Of a DNA stretch of 64,000 bases, positions 44,783 through 54,656 are shown one piece after another. The stretch comes from Agarophyton chilense (Eukaryota > Rhodophyta > Florideophyceae > Gracilariales > Gracilariaceae). How positions within the stretch are numbered: position 1 is the stretch's first letter; each line of letters begins with the position of its first letter. The stretch spans positions 1,116,001 to 1,180,000 of the forward strand of contig JARGXX010000086.1 in assembly GCA_030374765.1 (NCBI GenBank), given 5' to 3'. The notes beneath the pieces are model-generated. The model was not told the origin of the DNA. It made no database searches and saw only the letters and a list, made by a program, of their open reading frames with translations. The translations under genes were made by a program, and so were the position numbers.

Positions 44783-46813
44783 ATGACGCCGCCTACCCGT
44801 GGTTCCAGGACTGGATCGAACCGTCAAGCGGATTCAGTGCCCCCGGCCCCGCCTAGGTCGAGGAGCTCAATTCCCAAAGATCGGAACGATTCCGGTATCG
44901 ATCCGGACACTCGGAGAGCACCCTCAGTGGTTTCAGGTCCTCGAGAGGTCGTGGCTGTGGGCCCAGCTCCAGTGGTGGAGACCCCCTCAGCAGCACCCCG
45001 AAGTCGGGCCGACCCTGAATTACAGCGCCTGGAGACTCGAATTGATATCGCCAACGCGGCTCACATCGAGCTCCTTCAGGAGGTTACTACCCTCCGCCTC
45101 AAGGTGGAGGACGCCCAGGCGCGGGGAGTCGCCGATGACCTTCGTACCCTGAGGAGGGATATGAACTCCCTTTTGGAAAGCTTTGGTACCCCTTGGGTCT
45201 TTATCCAGGAGTACCGGAGCCTCGTGGAGGAACACCGCGTGCAAGCGGAACGCTTCCGAGCTCGGCTGGACACCCTCGAGGCCATTATCCGTATGTACGG
45301 AGACACAGAAGCCTCGAAGGATAAACCCGACGTTTCGGAAGACGAAGAACACCGCTCCGCTAAACGGGACCGCCGCAAGTCAAAGAAGAGCGTTCACCTC
45401 CAAGAGGATTTATCGGATTCCGATCCCAATCGCTCGTCATCGAGTTCGTCCTCCGAATCTTCGGATAGTGAAGATGGACGCCGGTCATCCCGGGCGACTT
45501 GGTCGAAGGCTACTTACACCTCTCAAGAGGCAATCCGTACCCGGAAGAAGGGTAGGAAACACCTTGGATTAAGGGAGCTGAAACCGACGAATCCTCTCTA
45601 TCGGAAGCTGCTATCGTACCGCTATTACCGGTTGGATAACCCTTCAGGAGATCGAACATCCCGCGGAACGGGTAAGGTCAAGGACTACATCAAAAGGCTG
45701 AGCATCACCCTACAGAAGAGGGAGTTCACAGGAACAGACCCAATTCTGGTGCTCGATTTCCTTGCGAGGTTCGTCCAGGAGGCTGACATCCTCGGTATGA
45801 GTGAAGCGCAAGCGTATCTTGCATTACCCTATTTCTTAAAGGGAATGGCTGAAGACCAGTTCAACTCCGTCCGTGGATCATCCCGAGCCTCGGAAGGGGG
45901 AGTCACGTGCTGGCCCGAAGCGGTGCAGTACCTCTTGAGGTCATACGCTACTGGAAATGCGATTCAGGAAGCAATCCTTGCATTAAGGGATACGCGGCGA
46001 AAGCCGATGGAAACCGAAACGGTGTATTCAACTCGCTTGAATAAAGCGTTTCACCGATGCGGGAATGTATTCCCCGCCTACGAGAGATGCACCATGTTTG
46101 TGGATGGTTTGGACCCCTCGATAAGGGCATTGGTTGCCCGACATCGGGAAGAAAAGCGCAAGCTGACCTACTTGGAACTGGTTCAGTACGCCCAGGCTGA
46201 GGGGGATACTCTCCGTGCCCGGCAGAACCGAAAGAGTCGGCCGACAAGTGCACTCCTCGCCGATGGAGGTAACTCGTCTTTGTCACTCGCAGGAGGCCCG
46301 GCCCCTGTGGGGGTCAATGATAACATTCACTTCATGGGAAATAAACCCGAATCTATGGGTACGTCTGAGTTGCCGTCGACATCCGCTCCGACTACGGATG
46401 AAGACCCTGCGCTCTATACCCAAGGACGGAGGGTGCCAGCCGCATCGCTACCTTTTGCGAATACCGCTGCTCGGTTCTCCCGCCCCGGATGGAGGGATAC
46501 AGCACCACGTCGCGTGGATTCACGTCCACAACCGAACCCCGCAGAGCTGATTTGCTATTTTTTTTACCTCCGTGGTCACAAAGCACCAGACTGCTCATTT
46601 CCCCTGCGGGAGGGTTCACGAATTATCGCTCAGTACGAGGCTCTGACCCCTGAGGAGAAAGCTCGAGTCCCGAGTAGGTCCTATGAGAAACAAAGGATAC
46701 TCCGAGCTCACCTTGCTGACAGGGATACAGAACTTGTACCCGCGAACGGGGAACAACCGGTCCCCTTCGAGGCAGCTGCACCGAATTCGGTGGGGTCCGC
46801 TTCGAAAAACTAA
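44783..46813 (+). CDS. Gag of gypsy element B
   Basis: 676 residues from the ATG at 44783 (MTPPTRGSRTG). It has the same plan as the Gags of A and C: a Pro-rich N-terminus, a predicted coiled coil (about residues 75-180), an acidic Ser-rich linker, the block GRKHLGLRELKPTNPLYRKLLSYRYYRL and a capsid-like part. The C-terminal knuckle region is degenerate (CYFFYLRGHKAPDC). That an entire gag frame is kept in an element without pol suggests that Gag is still useful in its movement, or that pol was lost recently. Confidence 0.9.
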   Translation: MTPPTRGSRTGSNRQADSVPPAPPRSRSSIPKDRNDSGIDPDTRRAPSVVSGPREVVAVGPAPVVETPSAAPRSRADPELQRLETRIDIANAAHIELLQEVTTLRLKVEDAQARGVADDLRTLRRDMNSLLESFGTPWVFIQEYRSLVEEHRVQAERFRARLDTLEAIIRMYGDTEASKDKPDVSEDEEHRSAKRDRRKSKKSVHLQEDLSDSDPNRSSSSSSSESSDSEDGRRSSRATWSKATYTSQEAIRTRKKGRKHLGLRELKPTNPLYRKLLSYRYYRLDNPSGDRTSRGTGKVKDYIKRLSITLQKREFTGTDPILVLDFLARFVQEADILGMSEAQAYLALPYFLKGMAEDQFNSVRGSSRASEGGVTCWPEAVQYLLRSYATGNAIQEAILALRDTRRKPMETETVYSTRLNKAFHRCGNVFPAYERCTMFVDGLDPSIRALVARHREEKRKLTYLELVQYAQAEGDTLRARQNRKSRPTSALLADGGNSSLSLAGGPAPVGVNDNIHFMGNKPESMGTSELPSTSAPTTDEDPALYTQGRRVPAASLPFANTAARFSRPGWRDTAPRRVDSRPQPNPAELICYFFYLRGHKAPDCSFPLREGSRIIAQYEALTPEEKARVPSRSYEKQRILRAHLADRDTELVPANGEQPVPFEAAAPNSVGSASKN

Positions 46814-47892
46814 ACTTCGGATACTCCCGAACCTGGGCCCGCTCCCTCAAGGGCCCAGTCAACGAACTCTTACAGAGTTACTACCCCACCGGAGGTAATC
46901 AAGCCTCCTGGCTCTCCGCCTAAGGAGGGGGAGGAGGACTTAGTTCCTTCGCAGGACGATGTTTCGGCGTCAGCCAGTCGCCCTAACAGGGAATCTAGTT
47001 CTCACAGTGAGACGGCGAGCCCGACCGAGCCGGCGACAGAGAAGTCACAACCCCAGCGTATGGGTAGCGACATCACCGCCGACCCAGCCGAGCACGACGT
47101 CAGAAAACATGACGAAAACCCGCCTAGAGAGAGTCGTGTGGAGAACTCCGCACCCGGAACGCCTACAGAGCCGACGATCACCCGCCGCCGCGGAAGAGAC
47201 ACTGAGATGTCGCACACTCAAACCCCGCTTTCTCGGGAACGAGCTGTGTCAGCGGACCCGCACGAGGAAGATCTCGACGACGAGGTTGACCAAATTTGGC
47301 TCTCCGTTATGGAATGGGAATAGGAACTCCTATGGAGACACTGGAACCCTCAGGAATGGGAAAGAAATGAGTGAGACCCGTCGGGGACAGCTCAAGAGAG
47401 TGCTAGCGCGTGCCGAAAGCGCCACCTCACATCCGCTTGCGGAGTGGCAACCGGCGCCCACGCATTTATGTGGCACACGTCGAATGGCACCGAGCCAATC
47501 AAAAGGCTCTGACGACCAACCGTCGCGCAAACCGCCTCCGTCGCACGGCGCGTTGCACAAGAGCAACCTTCGTCCCCGTAGCTCGGGTTGACGTTGAAGT
47601 CTTACCCCCCTGAGATTGGAGACGCTACCGCGTCGCGGTTTCTCAAGCGTCACGGAATCTAAGAACACTGTTGTCATCGGGAAGATCTCAGCTTTAAGAA
47701 GAACCCCAAAACTGGGCCGTTTTGACTCCGTAGACGGAAGTTACAACGTAGCCCACAGGCCACTCGGCGCCTTTTGGACGAAGTGCTGAGACCCGCTCGC
47801 AACACGGAAAAGAACCCACCGGGGTGTGTTTAGACCCTATGTTGACACCCTCAAGGGAACTAGAGCGTTCCAAGATGGAAGAGAAGCCCGAA

Positions 47893-48070
47893 CAGGGAAA
47901 AGTGTACCCGCAGGAATTCGTTATCGATCGCATCGTGCGTCACATCTACACCCCCGAGGGAGAAGTTCGCTACCAAGTCCGATGGTACCTATTCTCGCCT
48001 GATGAGGATACAGTGGAACCCATTGAGCACCTTCCGAGGTCTAAGGTTTTATCCTATCACCGACGCACTT
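47893..48070 (+). other. Chromodomain-like remnant in element B
   Basis: The stretch EFVIDRIVRHIYTPEGEVRYQVRWY followed by EPIEHLPRSKVLSYHRR resembles a chromodomain of the kind at the end of integrase in chromovirus-type gypsy elements, and matches element A (EFVVGRILEHIYHPKGYIQYLVRWYG). In intact relatives it would direct integration to certain chromatin. Confidence 0.7.
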
Positions 48071-48287
48071 GGGTAACCTTGCCTCCAAATCTGGATCGTG
48101 CCCAAGTCGGGTAAGCCACCACGGGAACTGGTATGGATGCGACCTCGAAGTGAGGAAGATGTTGGACCTCTGAAGAGGAATTTAGGAGAGTATCCCAAAG
48201 AACACGTATTGAGAGGGAATGTCTACTGGCCCTCGGCCTAGCGCCGTTAACCGGGGAACACAGCACCGGATATCCGGACAGTTTATG

Positions 48288-48450
48288 ATGAAAAAAAGGA
48301 AAAGAAGACCCACGAAGTTGAGAAGAAGATTAAGAAGAAGATTGGACCCTAGGAAGGGCAGAAGATGAAGAAGATCCTAAGAAGGAATGAAGAAGATGAA
48401 GTAGAAGTTAAGATCCTAGGAAGGAAGAAGAAAAGAAGTTATGCAAATAT
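48288..48450 (+). repeat. Purine-rich tract in element B
   Basis: A GA-rich run (AAGAAGATTAAGAAGAAG...) on the element strand between the chromodomain remnant and the convergent antisense ORF. It corresponds in place and composition to 28828-28945 of element A. Confidence 0.6.
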
Positions 48451-48505
48451 CAGAAGTTTACTATTGTCGCCAAGCTATGGACTCTACAATTGCCCGAAGG
48501 CGGAA

Positions 48506-49183
48506 CTACGGAAAGCCCGAGGAGGGACCCGCCCCACCGTTGGGATTCTGACCCTGATTGTACGCCGAGGCGAAAGCCGACATCTGGCTCACATCCGTCA
48601 TACCTGGGGGAATCGGAATGCCTGCGTTCACGAGGCCTTGTCGCACACTATCCGCTTGCGGAGCGGCAACCGGCGCCTGCGCAAGGGTGTTCACACCCCA
48701 CCCGGGGGGAGGAGATGGACCGCCACCGGATGCATTCGCCGCCGCAGCTGAGGTCGTTCCCACTGGTTGGAAGGGTGCAGATGGCTCCACAGGGAGTACT
48801 CCACTAGGAGCTGGCACTTCGTTATCCAACGCTCGATCGTCCAGGTCTACTGGAGGCTCGTACTCGTAATCGTCGGTATAAATGAACCCCGTCGGGTATC
48901 CCACCGGCATCGGTCGAGGCGAGTCAATCAGCGCCCGTGCTTGCGCCGCGCTGATGCGAACCCCTTCGAAGGGATTGTAATAGACCCAGTTACCGAAGCC
49001 CGGATCGTACCGGCCAGGAGACTTGTCTCGCGCGGATCCTTCCCCTGCGGGCTGATTTGCCACTGGAAATCGATCCCATTGGGTGTTGCCGATCACGTCC
49101 AAGATTGGATACAGGTCCTGCACGTTGCTGGCCGAACCCAACGCTGGGACAAGGTCGATCTGACGCATGATGGTTCGTAGCAT
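48506..49183 (-). CDS. Antisense accessory ORF of element B, unknown function
   Basis: 225 codons from an ATG at 49183 (an in-frame GTG lies at 49198), reading against gag and starting about 300 bp inside the 3' LTR. The N-terminal half is clearly homologous to the element A antisense protein: VIGNTQWDRFPVANQ against IIGRMDWVVVPVRQS, and PVGYPTGFIYTDDYEYE against IPYWHPVGFVNSDDFYYA. The Gly/Pro-rich C-terminus is also alike (GLVNAGIPIPPG, GAGPSSGFP). It is shorter than its relative, covering only that protein's C-terminal third. I recognise no known domain. Confidence 0.6.
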   Translation of the reverse strand: MLRTIMRQIDLVPALGSASNVQDLYPILDVIGNTQWDRFPVANQPAGEGSARDKSPGRYDPGFGNWVYYNPFEGVRISAAQARALIDSPRPMPVGYPTGFIYTDDYEYEPPVDLDDRALDNEVPAPSGVLPVEPSAPFQPVGTTSAAAANASGGGPSPPPGWGVNTLAQAPVAAPQADSVRQGLVNAGIPIPPGMTDVSQMSAFASAYNQGQNPNGGAGPSSGFP

Positions 49184-49484
49184 CGGAGAAATCTCCACCC
49201 TGCTGGGGAGCTTCGTTGTCCGCCGGCGCGGAGGCCTATGGCCCCGAGAGTGGGTTGATCACGTATGGGTTCATTCCCTTGAGAGGGCTGGTTGAGACCG
49301 CTGTTGCGAGAAGTTGCTTATCGCCGAAAGTCGGAGGAGTAGAAGAAAGTTGTACCGATGTGCCGGTTTTGTGGCGATCCTCAGAAGTGGTGAAGGACCC
49401 CATTGGGAGAGAAGTATGTATAGTGATCGGAAAGCTAGACACCCGCGGCTCGGAATGTTCTTCCTCGGCTTAAGGAGGGGGAGA

Positions 49485-50398
49485 TGTAGAGCAACGCCCA
49501 GTCAGGGGATACTTCAAGATGCAACTCATAGAATGAGAATTGAACCCTCCGAGAGTTATGATTATGATCCCCTCTAAGGTGTGCTGAGGTGGCACTGTTT
49601 TCTGGTTATATTTCGCCTATAAGGGAAAATTCGGATGGCCCATGGTTGGATTGGCCCCGTGATACACGTGGCTTAATTTTGGCACCGATTTTCGGATATT
49701 TGTAGAACGTTGGACTTTTGGGCCCTGACAGTTGGATCTCCACGTGTATGGCCCTGAGCAGATGTGCACTACTGTAGAGTTTAGTTAGTGGGCCCTACTT
49801 AGGGAGATGAGATCTGACAGTCCGAAGCTCAGAGTAAATGGTAACCAAGGTTGTTCTTCGATATCTTTAGAGGTTCTTCGTCGCCATCGTTTCGGCCTTA
49901 CAACCCAGAACGGGCTCTGGTTAGCAACGCCTGCGTAGGGACACGACTCCACTTGGAAAGTGCCCACGTTTGGGTTCCGTGCAACCACCCCCTTGGGACC
50001 GCTCAGACGACCTGCGTGCACGATACCCCGTGGGGGTTCTGCTTACTTGTTGCGTGCTTTTTGTGTTTCCTTTCGAGGACAGGTTTTCGCCCCTGTATTG
50101 GGTTTCTTTTGTTGTTTCGCCCCTTTTCTGGTTCTCGGGTCCGGTGCCTGTTAGTGCCCGACCCTCGCCCCGTTTTTCCTCTTCGCCGGATTTTCCCCCA
50201 TTCTTTGGGATACCCATATCCATTCCCGATCCAACGGTTTCTACCCCTCACCTCCGTCGGTACTGCCGGAATCCCCCGTGGGAGTTACACCCCACACTAC
50301 GGGTGGAACGGAGGGCTCTGTCTCTGAGTCTGCCTCCCCCAGGGAGCAAGGCTTCGAACACCTTGAGAGCACTTCCCGTCGCCGGGTTTTGCTCCACA
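49485..50398 (+). repeat. 3' LTR of gypsy element B
   Basis: 914 bp, the partner of 43642-44555. A polypurine tract, AAGGAGGGGGAGA, abuts its left edge. Confidence 0.95.
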
Positions 50399-50403
50399 AA
50401 GAG

Positions 50404-52683
50404 AGCCTAAAGGGGTACACGGTCAAGAGCTTCAGCGTCGTGCAAAAGATGGGTTTTGGTCAGACTCCTCAATCGTTCGCTTTGCGACACCATCCGGCAC
50501 AAAAGGCATGGTGGAGCCTGCTTCAGACGAATTGGAGGCGTTATCATTGTTCTGTATTAGTGGTTTGTAATTTGGCCGGATCTTTCAACGGATGTGGCAA
50601 TGGAGGTAATTGGATGGCGGTGGTGCTCTCAGTAAAGACGACGAGATATCGGAGAACGTGATTTCGTTTCTGCGTTTGCTTGAGCTCGTTCTCGATGGAT
50701 TTGTTGGAGGCCTTTATGAGCAGATGTCTGCAGGTCTTTCCATCAAATACTTGGAAAGACAATCTACGCCAGTGTTACCGACTTGATTTTACTCTTTAAA
50801 TATTGTAGAATGTCTTCAAATAAAGACTCATATTCATCATAAACCGCGTGATCCACTAGTTCTTTTACCCGAACAACAGTTTCCAGGGTAAAAGAGGTCG
50901 ATCGAGACTTCGCATCTAGAAATTCATATTCAAGTCATTTGCGTTCCGTTTCATCCACTTCTGCAGAAGCAGCCACCTGCTGCGATTTTCACGCAGAAAC
51001 AAGACCTTCCATAACAAATACATTAACTACATGAACATATCGACTTTCTCCATTCGATTTCGGGCGCAAAATATCATTTCCTCAAACCCGTATGGTCGGT
51101 CACCGGAGCCCACTCCTTCATCCTTTTTCGCATCCTTTCATATCTCATTCGTTACGAACAGTTATTAAATGGGGTGAAAAAGTTATGAAAAAAATCCGTA
51201 CATTATATGAGCCTGCTCGTCAGCAAAAGCAGCATAAGCCTCCAAATTTTCTTGTCCGAAGGCTTCTTATCTTGAAAAGCACTTATTTTACGTACTTTTA
51301 AATTCTACAAAAGTTCTTTTGAGCATATCACTTTTGCACAAATGCGGACATCGTGCAAGATGTATTATTAATATGTCCTACCGCTAACTCCACCGCAGAA
51401 AATCGTCTTAGGCCCTCGCATAAAGTTGAAATCTTGGAACAATTGCGCAATTTCTCACTTCAAAAGTGTAAGACCTGTTGATCAAGCTCTTCTTTATCTC
51501 TTCACGCATTCAATTAATTTGGTTTACGTGAACGCCATGGCGTCATCTGCAAAAACACGAAGACGTGTGTAGAACTTCACAACCTCGAATGCAGGTCGTT
51601 TTCTCTTACTTGGAAAAGAATTCTGCAAAAATATTGCGACCCTCATATTTTGATATGATAAGTTTAAAACATTTCTCTCTCTCTCTACAAAATCGGTAAC
51701 TTCGCTTCAATTTCTTGATTTTGGATTTTTAACAGTAATTTGTAGAAGACTGTGAATGAAATAGAACCATTCATTGTTTTGTACCGTTTTTTGACTATTT
51801 GATGAAGATATTGAGATAAGCTCACATCTTTTTGAACCATTTTAATCGCGATGTGTTCGCGCTTCATTTCGAATTTTGCATTGAATGCTTTACTTGAGTT
51901 GAGAGATTTGGTGGCTTTTTTGAAATCTGGATTGCCTATTGTACGGGTTTGTAGTTTGGTTTGCGCTTTTTTTAGTTTCGAAGGGATGTGATGTATATTA
52001 TGGGCTTTCAGTTGGGTTTATGCTGTTTTTGGTTCCAAAGAGATTAATTACATGTAATTTATGGTCTTGCGGGGTGTTGTTTGTTTGATTTCGTTCCGTC
52101 ACGATGGCTACTTCACTTACGGACGAAGAGCGCCCGCGGAGGGACGGCTGGAGCGGCAAACACTGAGTCGAAGCGCCCATACCGATTACAATTGTAAAGT
52201 GTATGCGTACCTTATCAACTTAATTTCAATGAACGGCAGCAACGAGCGAGCCGCCTTCGTTGAACGAAACCTTAAACATCAAAAGGCAACGTGTAGGAAT
52301 CTGATTGCCTCGCTACCGCTTTCAATTTTTTCGTTTCGTGATCAAGAAACGCATAGAACGGCCCTTTGGATACCGTTTTCGTTGGATACGATCCGTACTG
52401 TACGTCTGCAACGTCGTACATTTTCGCATATTGTCCTGTCGTCTGAGAAGGAAACGATTCCTTCTCCACCCTGACCTACCCTTTTATCTTGACAGGAGCA
52501 GCTTATTCCTAAGTACTTGGGACTTGTCCAAAGTTTTGACTCCAAACTATCTAAGCAAACCGAATCCGACTCATTCTTGCTTCCTCCAGCACGGCGTGAT
52601 TGCAGTAAAGACGAGAGTTTGTTGTTCTGTGTCTGTTTGGTCCGATTACTCGTTGGTCTGTACGGGAATAGTTTTACGATAGT
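50404..52683. other. Long spacer with traces of decayed minus-strand reading frames
   Basis: No gene can be named. On the minus strand a frame runs from about 52027 to 51685 (AHNIHHIPSKLKKAQTKLQ..., ending IEAKLPIL), and another stretch near 50960-50790 reads ELVDHAVYDEYESLFEDILQYLKSK. They have protein-like, Lys/Glu-rich composition but no family match, and may be the remains of one host gene. The last 200 bp presumably hold the promoter of the IspF-HisE gene; no clear motif was found. Confidence 0.35.
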
Positions 52684-53715
52684 ATGGCATTCGTGAACCA
52701 CTCGCGGATTCTTTTTGAAATCCCAACGGTTCGAATCCGACAGTCCTTATGCCCGCATGCTCAACGGAGATCGACTCTAAGAATGAGTCGGAGCAGGGTT
52801 GGTCACGGATTTGATTTACACCGTTTGGAACCTGGGCTTCCTCTTATCCTCGGTGGAGTTAAGCTCCCGCACGACAAGGGGTGCGCTGGACACTCCGACG
52901 GAGATGCTGTGTATCATTGTGTTGTTGATGCAGTTCTAGGAGCACTTTCACTACCTGACATTGGGCAGCTCTTTCCCGATACTGATCCTCGTTTTAAAGA
53001 TTGCGCGTCACACGTATTTATGGAAGCCGCATATGAACGAATGCAAGAAAAAGGATACAGAATAGGAAACGTTGACGTGACCATTATTCTGGAGAAGCCG
53101 AAACTGTCACCTCATAAGGCCGCGATCAGAGAGAACATTGCAAGTTTGCTGCATACAAATCTGGACAACGTCAATGTGAAAGCGAAGACACATGAGAAGG
53201 TTGACGCTGTCGGTGAGAACCGAGCTGTTTCTGTACATGCCGTAACGATGCTATTTTCTGAGGACGGCCATCGAGATCCGTCAAAGGGCGAAGCATTTTC
53301 AGCTCTACCTGTCACCGAGCCTGCATCTGTTACGGATTCGATGCTTAGAACAATCAGACAGCGAGTATCTACCATACAAGATGTCACATTGGAACATCGA
53401 ATCCAATGTCCTATCGAAAAGCTTTATGATACTGTGCACGGGCGGAAAGGAGCGGACCCATCGTCATCCTGGACAGCCAAGCTATTCTCAAAAGGTCGTC
53501 AAAAAATCTCACAGAAAGTTGGAGAGGAAGGGGTTGAGGTTGCGATAGAAGGTAGCGCAGGAAACACAACTGGTGTGGTCAAAGAAAGTGCGGATCTTTT
53601 GTACCATCTCATGGTCTTATGGTCGGATGTAGGGGTAAAGCCGATTGACGTGTGGTCGGAGTTGGCAAGCAGGGAAGGGACGAGCGGGATTGCCGAGAAA
53701 GCCTCGCGTTCGTGA
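52684..53715 (+). CDS. IspF-HisE fusion: 2-C-methyl-D-erythritol 2,4-cyclodiphosphate synthase with phosphoribosyl-ATP pyrophosphatase domain
   Basis: 343 residues, no intron. Residues 1-33 are Ser/Arg-rich without acidic residues except one, as in a plastid transit peptide. IspF spans about 37-192: zinc ligands D44 and H46 (GFDLHRL) and H78 (GHSDGDAVYH), then DIGQLFPDTDP, and T169/E171 in AKTHEKVDAVGENRAVSVHAV. It cyclises CDP-methylerythritol phosphate to the cyclodiphosphate in the plastid MEP pathway. After a 45-residue linker, 237-342 is a full HisE domain, which hydrolyses phosphoribosyl-ATP to the AMP form in histidine synthesis: YDTVHGRKGADPSSSWTAKL, QKVGEEGVEVA with the metal-binding glutamates, and ESADLLYHLMVLW. 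Both domains keep their key residues. HisE is usually fused to HisI, and IspF to IspD if at all, so this pairing is unusual. M34 could start a form without transit peptide. It is convergent with the IGPS-like gene. Confidence 0.93.
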   Translation: MAFVNHSRILFEIPTVRIRQSLCPHAQRRSTLRMSRSRVGHGFDLHRLEPGLPLILGGVKLPHDKGCAGHSDGDAVYHCVVDAVLGALSLPDIGQLFPDTDPRFKDCASHVFMEAAYERMQEKGYRIGNVDVTIILEKPKLSPHKAAIRENIASLLHTNLDNVNVKAKTHEKVDAVGENRAVSVHAVTMLFSEDGHRDPSKGEAFSALPVTEPASVTDSMLRTIRQRVSTIQDVTLEHRIQCPIEKLYDTVHGRKGADPSSSWTAKLFSKGRQKISQKVGEEGVEVAIEGSAGNTTGVVKESADLLYHLMVLWSDVGVKPIDVWSELASREGTSGIAEKASRS

Positions 53716-54656
53716 TGATTCGGGTACTAGAGAGCAAACTCAACGTCTTGTCTTCTAGGAGATAGGTGTGGAGATGGTAACTTGCTCCAGAACAAAATTG
53801 CACGGACGACGATCTTAGGTTGCCTGCAAAGAGAAGGATCAAAGATACTTTGACGAGGATATGCAAAGGGTTGCACAATTTAGCATGTAAAGGCAAACTA
53901 CTTTTTGCGCACTTTTCAGTTGACCAGGACATGCAAATTAGATTTGATTGGCATGCTTGTCAAAACTTAGAATACTTGCTTGCATTCGAAGAGCTTGCAG
54001 GAAATCTCATGAAGAATGGGTAGCATGTTTGAAGGATGGTCAAAGCTACCTACGACTATATGCGTGGAAAGAAGACCAGCAGCTCGACAAGTTACTCACA
54101 CAAGCCGTGGGTGTCGCCGTCCACTTGCCGCTGTGCGCAATACAAAAAAACATTCTCGTGCCTCAATTTGTCATCCTTTCGTCTCAAGTCTTCACCCCTT
54201 CTTCAGATTCCACGCTTGCTTTGCATCATCATGCTTTCCTTCTTCCCCACCCACCACTCCTTCGCTATTTCTCACGTGCCGGAAACTAAACTCCGCAGAG
54301 TTGGGAGGTTGTTTTGCTGAAAAGGAGTTCGGATTGTTGCACTCAGCCATGACTTTTCCGTGTCGCGAGATATCGCAGTTTCTTCGAAGCTGCACATACT
54401 AAAATAAACGCCTTCTCATAGCACTCTGATGGCCTTCATTCCTGAGCTTTCATAGAGGTGAGTACCTCATCGGACCAGGTTAAATACTTGACGCGGGTAT
54501 GATTTGCTTTCTTGTCCGTTCACGTTACGATCTTTATCACAAGAATTGCAGACCGATCTTCGCGTTTACAGCAAAAAGCTTCTCTTGACGTAATGGCTCA
54601 CTATCCAAGAGACCAAACATTATCGTTTGTGAAAGCACTCGAGCAGTTGCCTGCCA
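53716..54656. other. Spacer between convergent host genes
   Basis: 940 bp between the stops of the IspF-HisE and IGPS-like genes. It should hold both 3' untranslated regions. Overlapping frames up to 128 codons occur but none is recognisable. Confidence 0.4.

Larger units (their letters stand above)
43642..50398 (+). mobile_element. gag-only, non-autonomous gypsy relative (element B)
   Basis: A 6.76-kb element bounded by two 914-bp LTRs and a perfect 5-bp target duplication, AAGAG, at 43637-43641 and 50399-50403. It has a full gag frame, a chromodomain-like remnant near 47.9-48.1 kb and an antisense frame before the 3' LTR, but no protease, reverse transcriptase or integrase. This is the layout of terminal-repeat gag (TR-GAG-like) elements that depend on an autonomous partner. 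The LTRs differ at about 2% of positions, so it moved fairly recently despite lacking pol. Confidence 0.93.

Noticed and set aside
52061-52682. Open frames of 125-137 codons just upstream of the IspF-HisE gene
   Set aside because: Frames on both strands overlap with no recognisable family, and the region is the likely promoter.
52731-52746. GGTTCGAATCC-like string resembling a tRNA T-arm
   Set aside because: It lies within the transit-peptide codons of the IspF-HisE gene and no acceptor or anticodon arm can be drawn around it.
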